From Nitrospinaceae bacterium (GTDB lineage Bacteria > Nitrospinota > Nitrospinia > Nitrospinales > Nitrospinaceae), in assembly GCA_029261395.1 (NCBI GenBank), contig JAJDBJ010000077.1, positions 1 through 39,968 of the forward strand: a stretch of 39,968 nucleotides of DNA, given 5' to 3'. Within the stretch, counting starts at the first letter, position 1. Every line of letters begins with the position of its first letter. The position numbers and the translations under genes were made by a program. The notes below the pieces were generated by a model, which did not search any database, was not told the origin of the DNA, and saw only the letters and a list, made by a program, of their open reading frames with translations. This document shows positions 26,121 to 34,957 of this stretch, in pieces.

Positions 26121-26972
26121 TCAAGGGGTAGGATTTTGATTTTCTTCCAATATGGCACTCACATATAAGCTCCTACCATTTCTAAACAACAGAATTAGGA
26201 TTTTGCCGCCAGGGCGACTTTTGGAAATTATATCGAGCAAGTCTTGGGGACTATAAATAGTTTTCCGATTAATTTCTGTTATTACATCTCCACGCAATAT
26301 CCCAGACTTTTGGGCTGGGCTATTTGAAATTACGCTATTAACAAAAACACCACCTAAAACCTGATGGTCTATATTCAATCGCTTCTTTATCTCCGACGTG
26401 AGAACTTGGACTTCCACTCCCAGCCATGCTCCATGAATCTTAGATCCCGCAGTCTGGCGTAATTTCTGATAAACGATTTCGCAGTCTTTGCCTTTCCACC
26501 GCCATTTTCTGATTACATCATCATCATTTACTTCCAACCAAAATACACATTGAAGGTTATCCGGCAAACTATCAATCAATTTCGAAACGATAGGGGTCGA
26601 ATGTGTAAGTGGAATCCCATGCAAGGAACCATAAGCAACCAAAAGGCCACCAAGTAATCTCTCTCCCAGTTTATTTCTTTTAATATTTGAAAAATCATAC
26701 TCAAACACCCTGTTCTTGTTGGGGGCTTCAAAAGATTTAGCAGGGAACCCGAGCCTATCTGTCATGTACTCAATATCTTTCCCCTTAGTTGACTCAAGCA
26801 CATGTTCAAAAGGTGCCTTTGGAGCTTGTGAGACAATATCTTGATATTTCTTAGGGGGAGGAGTGGGAACAATAACTTGCTCCTGTTTTGCTCCTGTACT
26901 ACAACCGAGAAAAGGCAGAAGGAATAGGAAAACTAGAAACTTGAAAATGCATTTTAAGTGCAGGGTTTTCAT
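26121..26972 (-). CDS. PDZ-domain lipoprotein, AT-rich
   Basis: About 283 residues. I start at ATG 26972 because it yields MKTLHLKCIFKF, a hydrophobic stretch and lipobox FLGC, typical of a lipoprotein; the frame is open to ATG 27032, and no clear RBS supports either. After a proline/lysine linker comes a region with GFPAKSFEAPNKNRVFEYDF and a later W-R-W-K-G-K-D-C, a pattern like small outer-membrane lipoprotein domains of the SmpA/BamE kind. The C terminus is a PDZ domain (GVFVNSVISNSPAQKSGILR, GDVITEINRKTI). No protease residues are present. Base composition is clearly more AT-rich than in recG or the M1 gene, which suggests later acquisition. Function unknown. Confidence 0.75.
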   Translation of the reverse strand: MKTLHLKCIFKFLVFLFLLPFLGCSTGAKQEQVIVPTPPPKKYQDIVSQAPKAPFEHVLESTKGKDIEYMTDRLGFPAKSFEAPNKNRVFEYDFSNIKRNKLGERLLGGLLVAYGSLHGIPLTHSTPIVSKLIDSLPDNLQCVFWLEVNDDDVIRKWRWKGKDCEIVYQKLRQTAGSKIHGAWLGVEVQVLTSEIKKRLNIDHQVLGGVFVNSVISNSPAQKSGILRGDVITEINRKTIYSPQDLLDIISKSRPGGKILILLFRNGRSLYVSAILEENQNPTP

Positions 26973-27065
26973 ATTGGAGTTGAATATAGATATGTTTACC
27001 GAACCTGTCAACTTTTGATATATTTTGAGCAAGATGCTATAGAGGGTTTATTTGAAAACCTGCCG

Positions 27066-27176
27066 CCCTTCGACAAGCTCAGGGTGACAGGTTTTGTTTC
27101 ATCCGTGTTTATCTGTGTTCATCTGTGGTTAATTTGGGTTCAGGTTTTCTCTGCGTCCTCTGTGCCCTCTGTGGTG
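27066..27176. repeat. Cluster of widespread-type interspersed motifs
   Basis: CCCTTCGACAAGCTCAGGG (27066-27084) with GTGACAG; then GTGTTTATCTGTGTTCATCT (about 27105-27124), which with its flanks (27101-27140) is the inverse of 590-629 with 2 mismatches in 40; then CTGCGTCCTCTGTG...CTCTGTGGTG. Motifs of this kind occur in many unrelated environmental genomes (general knowledge). No gene was seen here. Confidence 0.75.
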
Positions 27177-27215
27177 AAAAGGGTTTTGGGCCATGCGAAT
27201 ATGGTAAACTGAGGC

Positions 27216-27584
27216 ATGAAAATCACACGGGCGGATAAAATTCTGATTGCCTGCCTGTTTGCGCTGAATATTTTTCTGTTCGCGCAGGTGGACTTGGGCA
27301 ATCGGGCGGGCAGTTGGGTGGTGATCGAGGTCAATCATAAGGAAGTCGAGCGCCTGCCCTTGTCGCAGAACCGGATCGTGCACGTCACCGGCCCCATCGG
27401 CGAGACCGAGGTGGAGATCAAGGACGGTAAAGCGCGCGTGCTGAAATCACCCTGCAACAAGAAACTGTGCATCAAATCCGGATACATCCAGTACGCCGAC
27501 CGGTTCGCCGCCTGCCTGCCCAACCGGGTGGTGGTGCGTGTGCTTGGCGGCGCACATCGCGGCATCGACGCCGTGTTGAGTTAA
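27216..27584 (+). CDS. NusG domain II-like protein, membrane-anchored
   Basis: 122-residue protein. An N-terminal signal anchor (ILIACLFALNIFLFA) is followed by a domain like the NusG domain II family: WVVIEVNHKEVERLPL, GPIGETEVEIKDGKARV and the paired cysteines SPCNKKLCIKSGYI plus A-A-C-L-P-N-R-V-V-V. In other genomes such proteins occur beside flavin-transferase or redox-complex genes; no such neighbour is visible here. The short spacer GAGGC before the ATG may be its RBS. The following M1-like gene starts about 20 nt after its stop. Confidence 0.85.
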   Translation: MKITRADKILIACLFALNIFLFAQVDLGNRAGSWVVIEVNHKEVERLPLSQNRIVHVTGPIGETEVEIKDGKARVLKSPCNKKLCIKSGYIQYADRFAACLPNRVVVRVLGGAHRGIDAVLS

Positions 27585-27604
27585 CTTTTTACCTTTCCAA
27601 TTGC

Positions 27605-29818
27605 GTGGCAAACTTTCTTCCAGAAATACCAACAATTCATCGATGGGCTCTGCTGGCTCTTGTGTGCGTTTGTTTTTTTTCAGGAACATTCCAAAAAGCT
27701 GAAGCCGCACCGTGGGCGCGTCCCGCTCACCACGAGCTGGAGGTTACATTAAACCCGGCAGACCACTCAGCACAAATCGCGGACCTGGTCACTTTGTATC
27801 CCGGTGACCGCAAGGAATCGACGATCAGCTTTCTCCTGCACGCCAACTACAAAACGGTGGAAACTGAAATTCCTCACAGTGGCAACTGGCATGTGGAGAT
27901 CACTCCCGCCAAAAGCGGCAACCCATCTCTGCAACAAATCACCGTTCACAAACCGGAGAACCAGACGTGGCCGGATTTCCTGCAGATCAAATTCCGTTAT
28001 CACGGAAAGTACACCGACGCCTTGCGCGAAAATGGCGAACCGCCGCCCGGCCCTCCTGAAGAGGAAGAAGACCACGGCATCTTTTTGTCAGGCGCCAGTT
28101 ATTTTTACCCAGTGGTGGTCGATAAAGACGGAACCTCATTGATTACCTATTCCCTCTCCGCCAACCTGCCCTCCGAATGGAAAGTAGTCAGCCAGGGCAA
28201 GCGCATCCGCGAAACGACGGTCAACGGACCCCGCCACACCTTCTGGCAATGCGACGACCCGATGCAGGAAATCTTCCTGATCGCCGATCATTTTGAGGAA
28301 TATAGCGACCAATATGAAGACGTCAAGCTCTACGTGTTCCTGCGCAAGAAAGAAAGCAAACTGGCGCGGAAATATCTGGAGGCGGCGAAATCCTACATCG
28401 CGTTTTACGAACAACTGATCGGTGCCTACCCGTTCGTCAAGTTCGCGGTGGTGGAGAATGCCCTGCAGACCGGATACGGCATGCCGTCGTTCACTCTGCT
28501 GGGATCGCGCATCATCCGTTTCCCGTTCATTCTGCATACGTCGTACCCGCACGAGATTCTGCACAACTGGTGGGGCAACGGGGTGTACGTCGACCGCCAC
28601 GGCGGCAACTGGTCGGAGGGACTCACCGCCTACCTGTCGGATCATTTATTCCCGGAATTGGATGGCAATGGCGACCGCACCCGTTTTCAGGAATTGATGA
28701 AGTACGCCAGCTACGTGAACGCGGACAACGATTTTCCGCTGGAACAATTTGAAGGGCGTACCGACATGGCCTCGCAGGCTATCGGTTACGGCAAGCTGGT
28801 GATGGTGTTGAACATGCTTCGCCTGGAATTGGGAGACAAGGTATTTTTAAAAGCGCTGAGTGAATTTTTCATCACCCAGAAATTCCGTCACGCCGGGTTC
28901 GACACATTGCGCGGCCATTTCGAAGCGGCAAGCGGCAAAAAGCTGGAGGTCTTTTTCCGGCAATGGGTACGTGCCAAAGGCGCACCGGAACTGGAGTTGG
29001 CCGACGCCACGTATGAAAATTTCCAGAACGAGTATCGCCTCACTCTGAACCTATTGCAGAAACAGAAACGACCACTGTTCAACCTGACCCTGCCGGTAGC
29101 GGTCTGGATGGAAGGCTCTGACAAACCCCATATTCAAAATTTAAAATTGGATTCAAAATTCAGTCAAACCCTGCGCCTGTTCGTCAAAGGCGAACCACGA
29201 GCGGTACTGCTCGACCCGTATACCGATTTGTTCCGCAAACTCGATCCGCGCGAAGCACCGACGAGTATCGGCCAGAGTTACGGCGCTCCCGCCGCCGTGG
29301 CGGTTCTCCCCACAGGAGGTCCGCAACCGCTACTTCAAGCCTACTCTCGGTTCATCCAAACACTGAGTCCACCGGCACGGTTGTTTGACGACACCACGTA
29401 CCTGCCGGCACCCAAAGCCGCGCTGTGGTTGTTCGGCAAGGACAACATTGTGGCGCGGTCTTTAATACCTGCGCTCAAACAACTCGAAGTTACGATTGAA
29501 AAGGACCAGGTAACCGTTGAAGGCAAACCGTTTGCGTGGAAGGATCACAGTTTCGTGTTCACCGTGCCGCATCCGCACGACCCGACACGCTCGGCCACCT
29601 GGATCATTACCGACGATCCCAAAAGCATGCCCGGCCTGATCCGCAAACTGCCGCATTACGGCAAGTACGGTGCTCTGGTATTCAAAGAGGAAGCCCCCAC
29701 CAACGTGCACAAAGGCACCTGGCCCGCGCAACGTACCGGCCTGATGAAAATTTTCAAAGAAGGGAATTACCACACACTCCCCAAACGCCCTCCGCTCGTT
29801 AATTTCAAACCGAAATAA
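27605..29818 (+). CDS. M1-like exported zinc metallopeptidase
   Basis: Gluzincin peptidase of about 737 residues. I place the start at GTG 27605, after the NusG-II gene, because it leads into a plausible signal peptide (WALLALVCVCFFSGTFQ, ending KAEA). The frame is open to ATG 27467 inside the previous gene, and no clear RBS is seen. The zinc site is H316-E-I-L-H320 followed by E338 in NWSEGLTAY. Seventeen residues separate the second His from Glu, one fewer than in the leukotriene-A4-hydrolase-like norm. The N-terminal beta domain and the ENALQTGYGM stretch (GAMEN-like position) support M1. A C-terminal region of about 250 residues has no recognised motif. Its stop abuts that of the convergent radical SAM gene with no gap. 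Confidence 0.88.
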   Translation: MANFLPEIPTIHRWALLALVCVCFFSGTFQKAEAAPWARPAHHELEVTLNPADHSAQIADLVTLYPGDRKESTISFLLHANYKTVETEIPHSGNWHVEITPAKSGNPSLQQITVHKPENQTWPDFLQIKFRYHGKYTDALRENGEPPPGPPEEEEDHGIFLSGASYFYPVVVDKDGTSLITYSLSANLPSEWKVVSQGKRIRETTVNGPRHTFWQCDDPMQEIFLIADHFEEYSDQYEDVKLYVFLRKKESKLARKYLEAAKSYIAFYEQLIGAYPFVKFAVVENALQTGYGMPSFTLLGSRIIRFPFILHTSYPHEILHNWWGNGVYVDRHGGNWSEGLTAYLSDHLFPELDGNGDRTRFQELMKYASYVNADNDFPLEQFEGRTDMASQAIGYGKLVMVLNMLRLELGDKVFLKALSEFFITQKFRHAGFDTLRGHFEAASGKKLEVFFRQWVRAKGAPELELADATYENFQNEYRLTLNLLQKQKRPLFNLTLPVAVWMEGSDKPHIQNLKLDSKFSQTLRLFVKGEPRAVLLDPYTDLFRKLDPREAPTSIGQSYGAPAAVAVLPTGGPQPLLQAYSRFIQTLSPPARLFDDTTYLPAPKAALWLFGKDNIVARSLIPALKQLEVTIEKDQVTVEGKPFAWKDHSFVFTVPHPHDPTRSATWIITDDPKSMPGLIRKLPHYGKYGALVFKEEAPTNVHKGTWPAQRTGLMKIFKEGNYHTLPKRPPLVNFKPK

Positions 29819-30676
29819 TCACTGCCGGGAATAATGACCAGCAAAGCCTGCGGCGGAGATGCCAACCGGCAAATAAGTCCGCGCGATGGCGGCGATGCGA
29901 TCGCGGTACGCGAGGCGGGTCGATTCGGGGTCGACTGATTCCATGGAACGAGGCAAGTCCGTTTTCCAGGTGCGGGAGCCTTCACGAGTGCCGTCGCCTT
30001 CGATGAAGTGATCAATGACCACAGCGTCGACTCCTGCCTCGGCGAGTTGCTCGAAAAATACGGCGGGGTGCTTCATGGGATACAGAGGCGACAAACAGGC
30101 GACCGCGAAAATCCCGGCGGAGCTCAATTGCCGCAGTAGTTCGATCCGCCCTGCAACCGTCGCAGGAGGGGGTGGCAGACCGGGCAGGCGTTCGGTATCG
30201 CCTTCAATCGACACATGCACACGCAGTCGACATTGTTGGGACAACGCGGCCACCAACTCCAGATCGTCGCGCATGGCAGTGGCATGCGTCTGCAGAATCA
30301 ATTCATCCGGCGGATGCGCCAACATGGATTGCAAGAGACGGCGTGTGATGCGGTACTGCTTTTCGATCGGTTGCCACGGCTCGGTGGCACTGGAGAAGAA
30401 TACCGAGAACAGTTGATCCCGTCGATGCGCCCAGCGTTGTTCCGCCTCGTACGTTTGCAGGTACACTTCCGGGGCGTTCGTTTTCACTTCGACGAAGCTT
30501 CCCCAGTCGCGCCCTTTGGTCAGCCAGGCATTGTGCCGAACGTAACAGCCGACGCCGCAGGCTGACTGTCCGAACCCACAACCCACGTACGGATTCAATG
30601 AATGCGAGCACACTTCCCGTAGATAGCCGCCGGCGCGGGTGAGGATAGACTTGCACTGGACCTCGGTGATTTCCAC
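29819..30676 (-). CDS. Radical SAM protein of the SPL/Rv2578c-like type, variant Cys motif
   Basis: 285 residues, predicted cytosolic. The SHSLNPYVGCGFG...CYVRHN context resembles spore-photoproduct-lyase-like radical SAM proteins, which read L-N-P-Y-x-G-C-x3-C-x2-C-Y. Here the cysteines are C33-x6-C40-x3-C44 (CGFGQSAC and GVGC), not C-x3-C-x2-C. The rest fits a TIM-barrel radical SAM protein: FFSSATEPWQPIEKQ, ILQTHATAMRDD, VHVSIEGDTE, LSPLYPM. The substrate is unknown. The stop is directly adjacent to the M1-like stop, with no terminator. Confidence 0.85.
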   Translation of the reverse strand: MEITEVQCKSILTRAGGYLREVCSHSLNPYVGCGFGQSACGVGCYVRHNAWLTKGRDWGSFVEVKTNAPEVYLQTYEAEQRWAHRRDQLFSVFFSSATEPWQPIEKQYRITRRLLQSMLAHPPDELILQTHATAMRDDLELVAALSQQCRLRVHVSIEGDTERLPGLPPPPATVAGRIELLRQLSSAGIFAVACLSPLYPMKHPAVFFEQLAEAGVDAVVIDHFIEGDGTREGSRTWKTDLPRSMESVDPESTRLAYRDRIAAIARTYLPVGISAAGFAGHYSRQ

Positions 30677-30725
30677 GAGACACTCCCGTTACTCTGAACC
30701 TTCCAAAAGTCTAACGCAAACGTTC

Positions 30726-31247
30726 TTAATTGCCGGGCGCCTGGTATGCTGATTTCCGGGGAATATCACCTTGCCACCACTGGCCCCACTTGACTGATGA
30801 AAGGTTTTGATCAAATCCGGATCCCTTGTGGTAAAACGCTTCGTACCCTCCCGATTGACGGCTTGCCGGTATGGTCGTCCATTGACCCGGGGGTAGATTT
30901 TCCAGATCGTGGATCCAAATCATCTTGTCGTCCATTTTTCGCACCACCAGAAAACCAGCCTTTTGGCCAAAATTAAATTGAGCGTAGAGGGTTACGGTTC
31001 TCCCCTTCTCTCCTCTCAGTGTCATTTCATAACGGCCCTGGCAATGAAAATTGCGAAATTCCCGCATGTCGGCAACATCTCGGCCATATTTAACATCATA
31101 CATTTCCGTACAACCCAGCTGTCTTGCGTCCTCGAATTCGTAAATCGGGATTTTATTTAAAATCAGCGCTCCGCGTTGTTCGGCGGCGTGAAGCGTTCCG
31201 GACAGAAACAGGATCAGGCCGACGACAACGATAATTTTGTATTTCAT
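30726..31247 (-). CDS. Exported protein of unknown function
   Basis: 173-residue protein with a clear signal peptide (MKYKIIVVVGLILFLSGTLH, cleavage near AAEQ). The mature part has two cysteines (LGCTEMYD and NFHCQGRY) about 24 residues apart that could form a disulfide, and many aromatic residues near the C terminus (VKWGQWWQGDIP). I recognise no family. AAAGG lies close before the ATG. It is transcribed toward the radical SAM gene, 49 nt away. Confidence 0.75.
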   Translation of the reverse strand: MKYKIIVVVGLILFLSGTLHAAEQRGALILNKIPIYEFEDARQLGCTEMYDVKYGRDVADMREFRNFHCQGRYEMTLRGEKGRTVTLYAQFNFGQKAGFLVVRKMDDKMIWIHDLENLPPGQWTTIPASRQSGGYEAFYHKGSGFDQNLSSVKWGQWWQGDIPRKSAYQAPGN

Positions 31248-31482
31248 GACACCTTTCCCCTTTCGGTTAAGGAAGTATTAAAGCTCTATCCGAAAATTAT
31301 ATCACTTTCAGAAGTTCAGAATTTTTCTCTTTTTCTGACATTGGATCAAGTTTTCACTGATTGCTTTGGAGGCTCGTCCTCCCCAAACTCTTTTATTTTC
31401 AGAACGTTTCTGATTCCTACTGGTACTCATCCATTCCAATAGTCTATAATGATGCATTCCTATTTTTCACGATGTAAGGCAG

Positions 31483-33090
31483 GTGTTCGCACTGAAGTAC
31501 AAACTCAAAGACATGCCCATAGTGCTGACGGTCATTTGGGTTCTATTGGCCGTTTTTATCTTCCTGGCGGATATCTTTATTCCCACCGGAGTCGCCGATG
31601 GCATGCTCTATGTCGCTCTGGTACTGGTCGGACTGCTGGCTCGAAACAGGCGACTGCTCCTGGGAGGTGCCATTCTTGGAACCCTTCTCATTATCGCGGG
31701 GTTCTTTTTGTCTCCATCTGGCGGTGAGATTTGGAAGGTGGTGATCAATCGCATGCTATCCATTTTCACCCTGTGGATGGCTTATTTTCTGTGCCGACTG
31801 CAAAACCGTTCTCAAAAAGAACTCGCCGACGCCCACCTTAATCTGGAAGATAATGTCAAGGATCGAACTCTTCAATTGAATGAAGCCAACCGTCTGTTAA
31901 AACAGGAGAGCGATTTCGTCCAGTTGCACAAGGATATCGCGGTAGCCTCCAACGAAACCCGCAACGTGACGGATACTTTTCAATATTGTCTCCGACGAAT
32001 CTGCAATCATGCTGGATGGCCGGTGGGACATTTGTATCTGGTGGACAAGAACGCCCAACCTCCGTTGGTATCATCCACCCTTTGGCATCTGGACGATTTG
32101 GATCAGTTTGAAACGTTTCGTACCATTTCCGAAGCGACGGCATTCGATCCGGGTATCGGACTTCCTGGACGAGTGCTGGAAAGCGGCAAACCGGCCTGGA
32201 TTATTGACGTGACGCAAGACCCGAATTTCCCTCGCGCCCAGTTATCCCATGACATTGGAGTCAAAGCCGGTTTCGCATTTCCGGTTCTGATCCGGGAAGA
32301 GGTGGTGGGCATTATGGAGTTTTTTTCCGAGAAGGCGGCGGAGCCCGAAGACGAATTACTCGAAATTATGGCGTATTTAGGGGCGCAGTTGGGACGGGTC
32401 ATCGAACGCCAGCGGGCGGAAGAAGGAGGCCTCAAATCCCGGCAACAACTCCTCAACTTGTATCATCGGCTCGAAATGATCCAGGAAGAAGAGCGCACAC
32501 GCATCGCCCGCGAAATTCACGATGAGCTGGCGCAGGTTCTGACCGCCTTGAAACTGGAAATTTCTTTGCTCAAGAAAAAACTGGCCACTCAGGCTCCGGC
32601 CCTTGAGAAAAACGCGGAAATGCTTCTGGGTCTGGTCGATCAAACCATTCCCTCCATAAAAGAATTGATTCACGATCTCCGGCCGCCGATTCTGGACGAT
32701 TTTGGGCTTCAGGAAACGATCTCGTGGCAGGGTAAGGAGTTTGAACGACGCACAGGCATTCATTGCAGTTTAGACTTGAACCTGATGAATCCCGAAATCG
32801 ACAGCGCGCGAACCACCGCCATGTTTCGCATCTTTCAGGAAACCCTGAACAATGTCGTTCGCCATGCACACGCCCGCCATGTTAAAGTTAATCTGGAAGA
32901 TGAAGCGAACATCCTCACTCTCCGGGTGGAGGATGACGGAATCGGCATCGATTCCAAACATCTTCTCAGTGGCAACTCACTGGGGATAATGGGTATGCGA
33001 GAGCGAGCCCGAGTCTGGGGCGGACATGTGGATATTCAGAGCGAATCTCAAAAAGGAACGACCGTTGTGGTCCGAATCAGCAGGAGTTAA
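31483..33090 (+). CDS. Membrane-bound GAF-domain sensor histidine kinase (NarX/DegS-like)
   Basis: 535 residues. Several membrane helices (about 12-105) are followed by a coiled coil (QLNEANRLLKQESDFVQLHK), a GAF domain (about 150-305, IGLPGRVLESGKPAWI and GFAFPVLIREEVVGIMEF), a HisKA_3 dimerisation domain with H346 in RIAREIHDELAQVLTALK, and an ATP-binding domain (N-box FQETLNNVVRHAHA, G-box VEDDGIGID, then GIMGMRERA). This is the NarL/FixJ-partner class. GTG 31483 is chosen, with AAGG just upstream; ATG 31513 is possible. The response regulator starts 2 nt after its stop, so the two form one operon. The signal is not known. Confidence 0.92.
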   Translation: MFALKYKLKDMPIVLTVIWVLLAVFIFLADIFIPTGVADGMLYVALVLVGLLARNRRLLLGGAILGTLLIIAGFFLSPSGGEIWKVVINRMLSIFTLWMAYFLCRLQNRSQKELADAHLNLEDNVKDRTLQLNEANRLLKQESDFVQLHKDIAVASNETRNVTDTFQYCLRRICNHAGWPVGHLYLVDKNAQPPLVSSTLWHLDDLDQFETFRTISEATAFDPGIGLPGRVLESGKPAWIIDVTQDPNFPRAQLSHDIGVKAGFAFPVLIREEVVGIMEFFSEKAAEPEDELLEIMAYLGAQLGRVIERQRAEEGGLKSRQQLLNLYHRLEMIQEEERTRIAREIHDELAQVLTALKLEISLLKKKLATQAPALEKNAEMLLGLVDQTIPSIKELIHDLRPPILDDFGLQETISWQGKEFERRTGIHCSLDLNLMNPEIDSARTTAMFRIFQETLNNVVRHAHARHVKVNLEDEANILTLRVEDDGIGIDSKHLLSGNSLGIMGMRERARVWGGHVDIQSESQKGTTVVVRISRS

Positions 33091-33092
33091 AC

Positions 33093-33740
33093 ATGAAGAC
33101 TGAATGTAAATCCAAAATTAAAATTCTCATTGCAGACGACCACCCCCTGTTCCGGCAGGGACTGAAGAACGCTTTTAGCGAAACTCCAGACATTGAAGTG
33201 GTGGATGAAGCTGAGAACGGTAACGATGTTCTGGAAAAAGTCCGGGAACATGAATTGAACCTGGTATTGCTCGATATTTCCATGCCGGGAAAGGGCGGAC
33301 TGGAGGTTCTCAAACAATTGAAAACCGAGTACCCTAAAATCCCGGTTTTGATCCTCAGCGTTTATCAGGAAAGCCAGTATGCCATCCGTTTCATCAAAGC
33401 GGGCGCTTCCGGTTACCTGACCAAAGAAAGCTCCATCGACACCCTTCTTGCCGCAGTCCGAAAAGTCGCACAAGGTGGGAATTATGCCAGCGCCGATATC
33501 ACCGAAAAACTGGCCTTCGATTTCTTGAATATCGACAAACCGCTACACGAGCTGTTGTCTGATCGCGAATACCAGGTGTTTTCAATGATTGCTACAGGCA
33601 AATCCCTCACCGAAATTGGAGTGGATCTATCATTGAGCGTCAAAACCATTAGCACCCACAGAACCCGTATTCTGGAAAAAATGAAGATGAAAAAAAATGC
33701 GGAACTGATCCACTACGCCATCCAACATGAGCTGATCTGA
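33093..33740 (+). CDS. NarL/FixJ-family response regulator
   Basis: 215 residues: receiver domain with acidic pocket D15/D16, phospho-acceptor D61 (LLDISMPG) and conserved K in GYLTKES, then a LuxR-type helix-turn-helix (about 150-210: LSDREYQVFSMIATGKSLTEI and SVKTISTHRTRILEKM). The RBS CAGGAG lies within the end of the kinase gene. Targets are unknown; the two small exported-protein genes downstream are candidates. Confidence 0.95.
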   Translation: MKTECKSKIKILIADDHPLFRQGLKNAFSETPDIEVVDEAENGNDVLEKVREHELNLVLLDISMPGKGGLEVLKQLKTEYPKIPVLILSVYQESQYAIRFIKAGASGYLTKESSIDTLLAAVRKVAQGGNYASADITEKLAFDFLNIDKPLHELLSDREYQVFSMIATGKSLTEIGVDLSLSVKTISTHRTRILEKMKMKKNAELIHYAIQHELI

Positions 33741-33945
33741 GACCAGCCTCCCCTGAAACATCTCACCCGAGACATAACTCCTATGCATACTAGGTATTTA
33801 TCCTATACGAGATTAGGACTCCAGCTGATACCCCCGATGGCTCGGATCATCTAAACTCCCCTCAAAAGACAGTACTAACTTCGCCAAGTCCAAGCAATCT
33901 TACAAAAGTACTACTTTAGAATTGTGGTTCTCTGATGGTTTCTTT
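33741..33945. promoter_or_regulatory. Intergenic region with palindromic site after the regulator gene
   Basis: 205 nt. CCTATGCATACTAGG (about 33780-33794) is an imperfect palindrome, followed by TATTTATCCTATACGAG with a related half-site. Such a site between a LuxR-type regulator gene and small exported-protein genes could be an operator, but no experiment or consensus supports this here. Confidence 0.3.
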
Positions 33946-34359
33946 ATGAGCAATATAAAAATTTATTCCAATAGAAATTCTTTCCACTCATTGAACACTA
34001 TCGGCCTAGCGGTGTTGGCTGTGTTGTGCCTGTGCTTTCCCTCAAATATTTTTGGTGAACCACTGGCTCGCACGATTTCCCTGGAAGCCACCGATCAAGA
34101 ACATGACATTCGTATCCCTGTAGGGTCTTCGGTAACTTTTCTCAATAATTACCCACAGGAATTATATAAAACATCAATCATCACGGATCATTTAGACAAA
34201 ACACTTTTGAGCATAGATTCTTTTTTGCCCGGCCAATCTTTTGGCTTGGAATTTCCCAAAAAAGGTCCTTACTCAATTTGTTATTCGTTGAAACCGAAAA
34301 CCAATTCAACGAATCCGATTTGTTTGCATATTAACGTAGTTCCGCTTCGAGCCGCGTGA
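33946..34359 (+). CDS. Small exported protein, cupredoxin-like fold suspected
   Basis: 137 residues from ATG 33946 (the frame is open to GTG 33922; neither has a clear RBS). A signal peptide (LAVLAVLCLCFPSNIFG) is followed by IRIPVGSSVTFLNNYP and FLPGQSFGLEFPKKGPYSIC, the pattern of plastocyanin-like beta sandwiches. The usual copper ligands (His, Cys, His, Met) are not all present: C112 and C126 look more like a disulfide, and the C-terminal His/Met pair is missing. It may therefore not bind copper. It lies just after a two-component pair. Confidence 0.65.
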   Translation: MSNIKIYSNRNSFHSLNTIGLAVLAVLCLCFPSNIFGEPLARTISLEATDQEHDIRIPVGSSVTFLNNYPQELYKTSIITDHLDKTLLSIDSFLPGQSFGLEFPKKGPYSICYSLKPKTNSTNPICLHINVVPLRAA

Positions 34360-34444
34360 TCTTCGTCCAACACGCGTGGGGAGCAAATGTTTTATTTGAG
34401 TTATTGAAAACCAGTGTGTTCACTTACTTTGAAAGGAGTGGGGA

Positions 34445-34885
34445 ATGAAAAAAGTAACTTTGTTAACTGTAGTTCTGTTTGCGGGTTTTACCACTGCTGC
34501 ATTTGCCGGCGATATCAAAACAGGTCAAACGGCTGCTTGCACCAATGCTAAATCCATCACCATTGCAGTCGCTAAAATCGCCAACCAAACTGGTGGAAAA
34601 TTTGGTTACACCACGAATGACCGGGGAACTGGCAACGTTGTGGTTTGGAAATCCTCCAATGCCACTACCGTTCCCATCACCTTGGGACCGAACGATGACA
34701 ATCGGTCTATCAACGCCACCGATCACGGTAAAACCGGTATCCCAGTTATGGGTGAGATGGGTCGCAACAAAGTAATCCTGACCTCTCAATCGGCTTTCAG
34801 CCGAGGCGACTCCATCGGCGACATCAGCGGTAAAGTAACGGTAACCAATACCGGAACCAACCCTGTATCTGTTGTTTGCAACTAA
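34445..34885 (+). CDS. Small exported protein, probably highly expressed, unknown function
   Basis: 146 residues with signal peptide MKKVTLLTVVLFAGFTTAAF cleaved at AFAG. The mature part is rich in Thr, Asn, Gly and Ser with beta-type alternation (GKVTVTNTGTNPVSVVC). Two cysteines, in TAACTN and at the penultimate position, could clamp the ends with a disulfide. The very good RBS (AAAGGAG) and the clean terminator at 34958-34990 suggest strong expression as a single gene. I recognise no family. Confidence 0.8.
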   Translation: MKKVTLLTVVLFAGFTTAAFAGDIKTGQTAACTNAKSITIAVAKIANQTGGKFGYTTNDRGTGNVVVWKSSNATTVPITLGPNDDNRSINATDHGKTGIPVMGEMGRNKVILTSQSAFSRGDSIGDISGKVTVTNTGTNPVSVVCN

Positions 34886-34957
34886 ATTGGATCCAGCGCT
34901 ACTGGCGCTGTTCCATCGGGTGTTGTCGTTAGATGCAACTCCGAAGCCCAAAAAGAA

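Noticed and set aside
27467-27604. N-terminal extension of the M1-like protein into the NusG-II gene
   Set aside because: The extension is Arg/Pro/Gly-rich out-of-frame translation of the preceding gene, and a signal peptide begins after the GTG at 27605.
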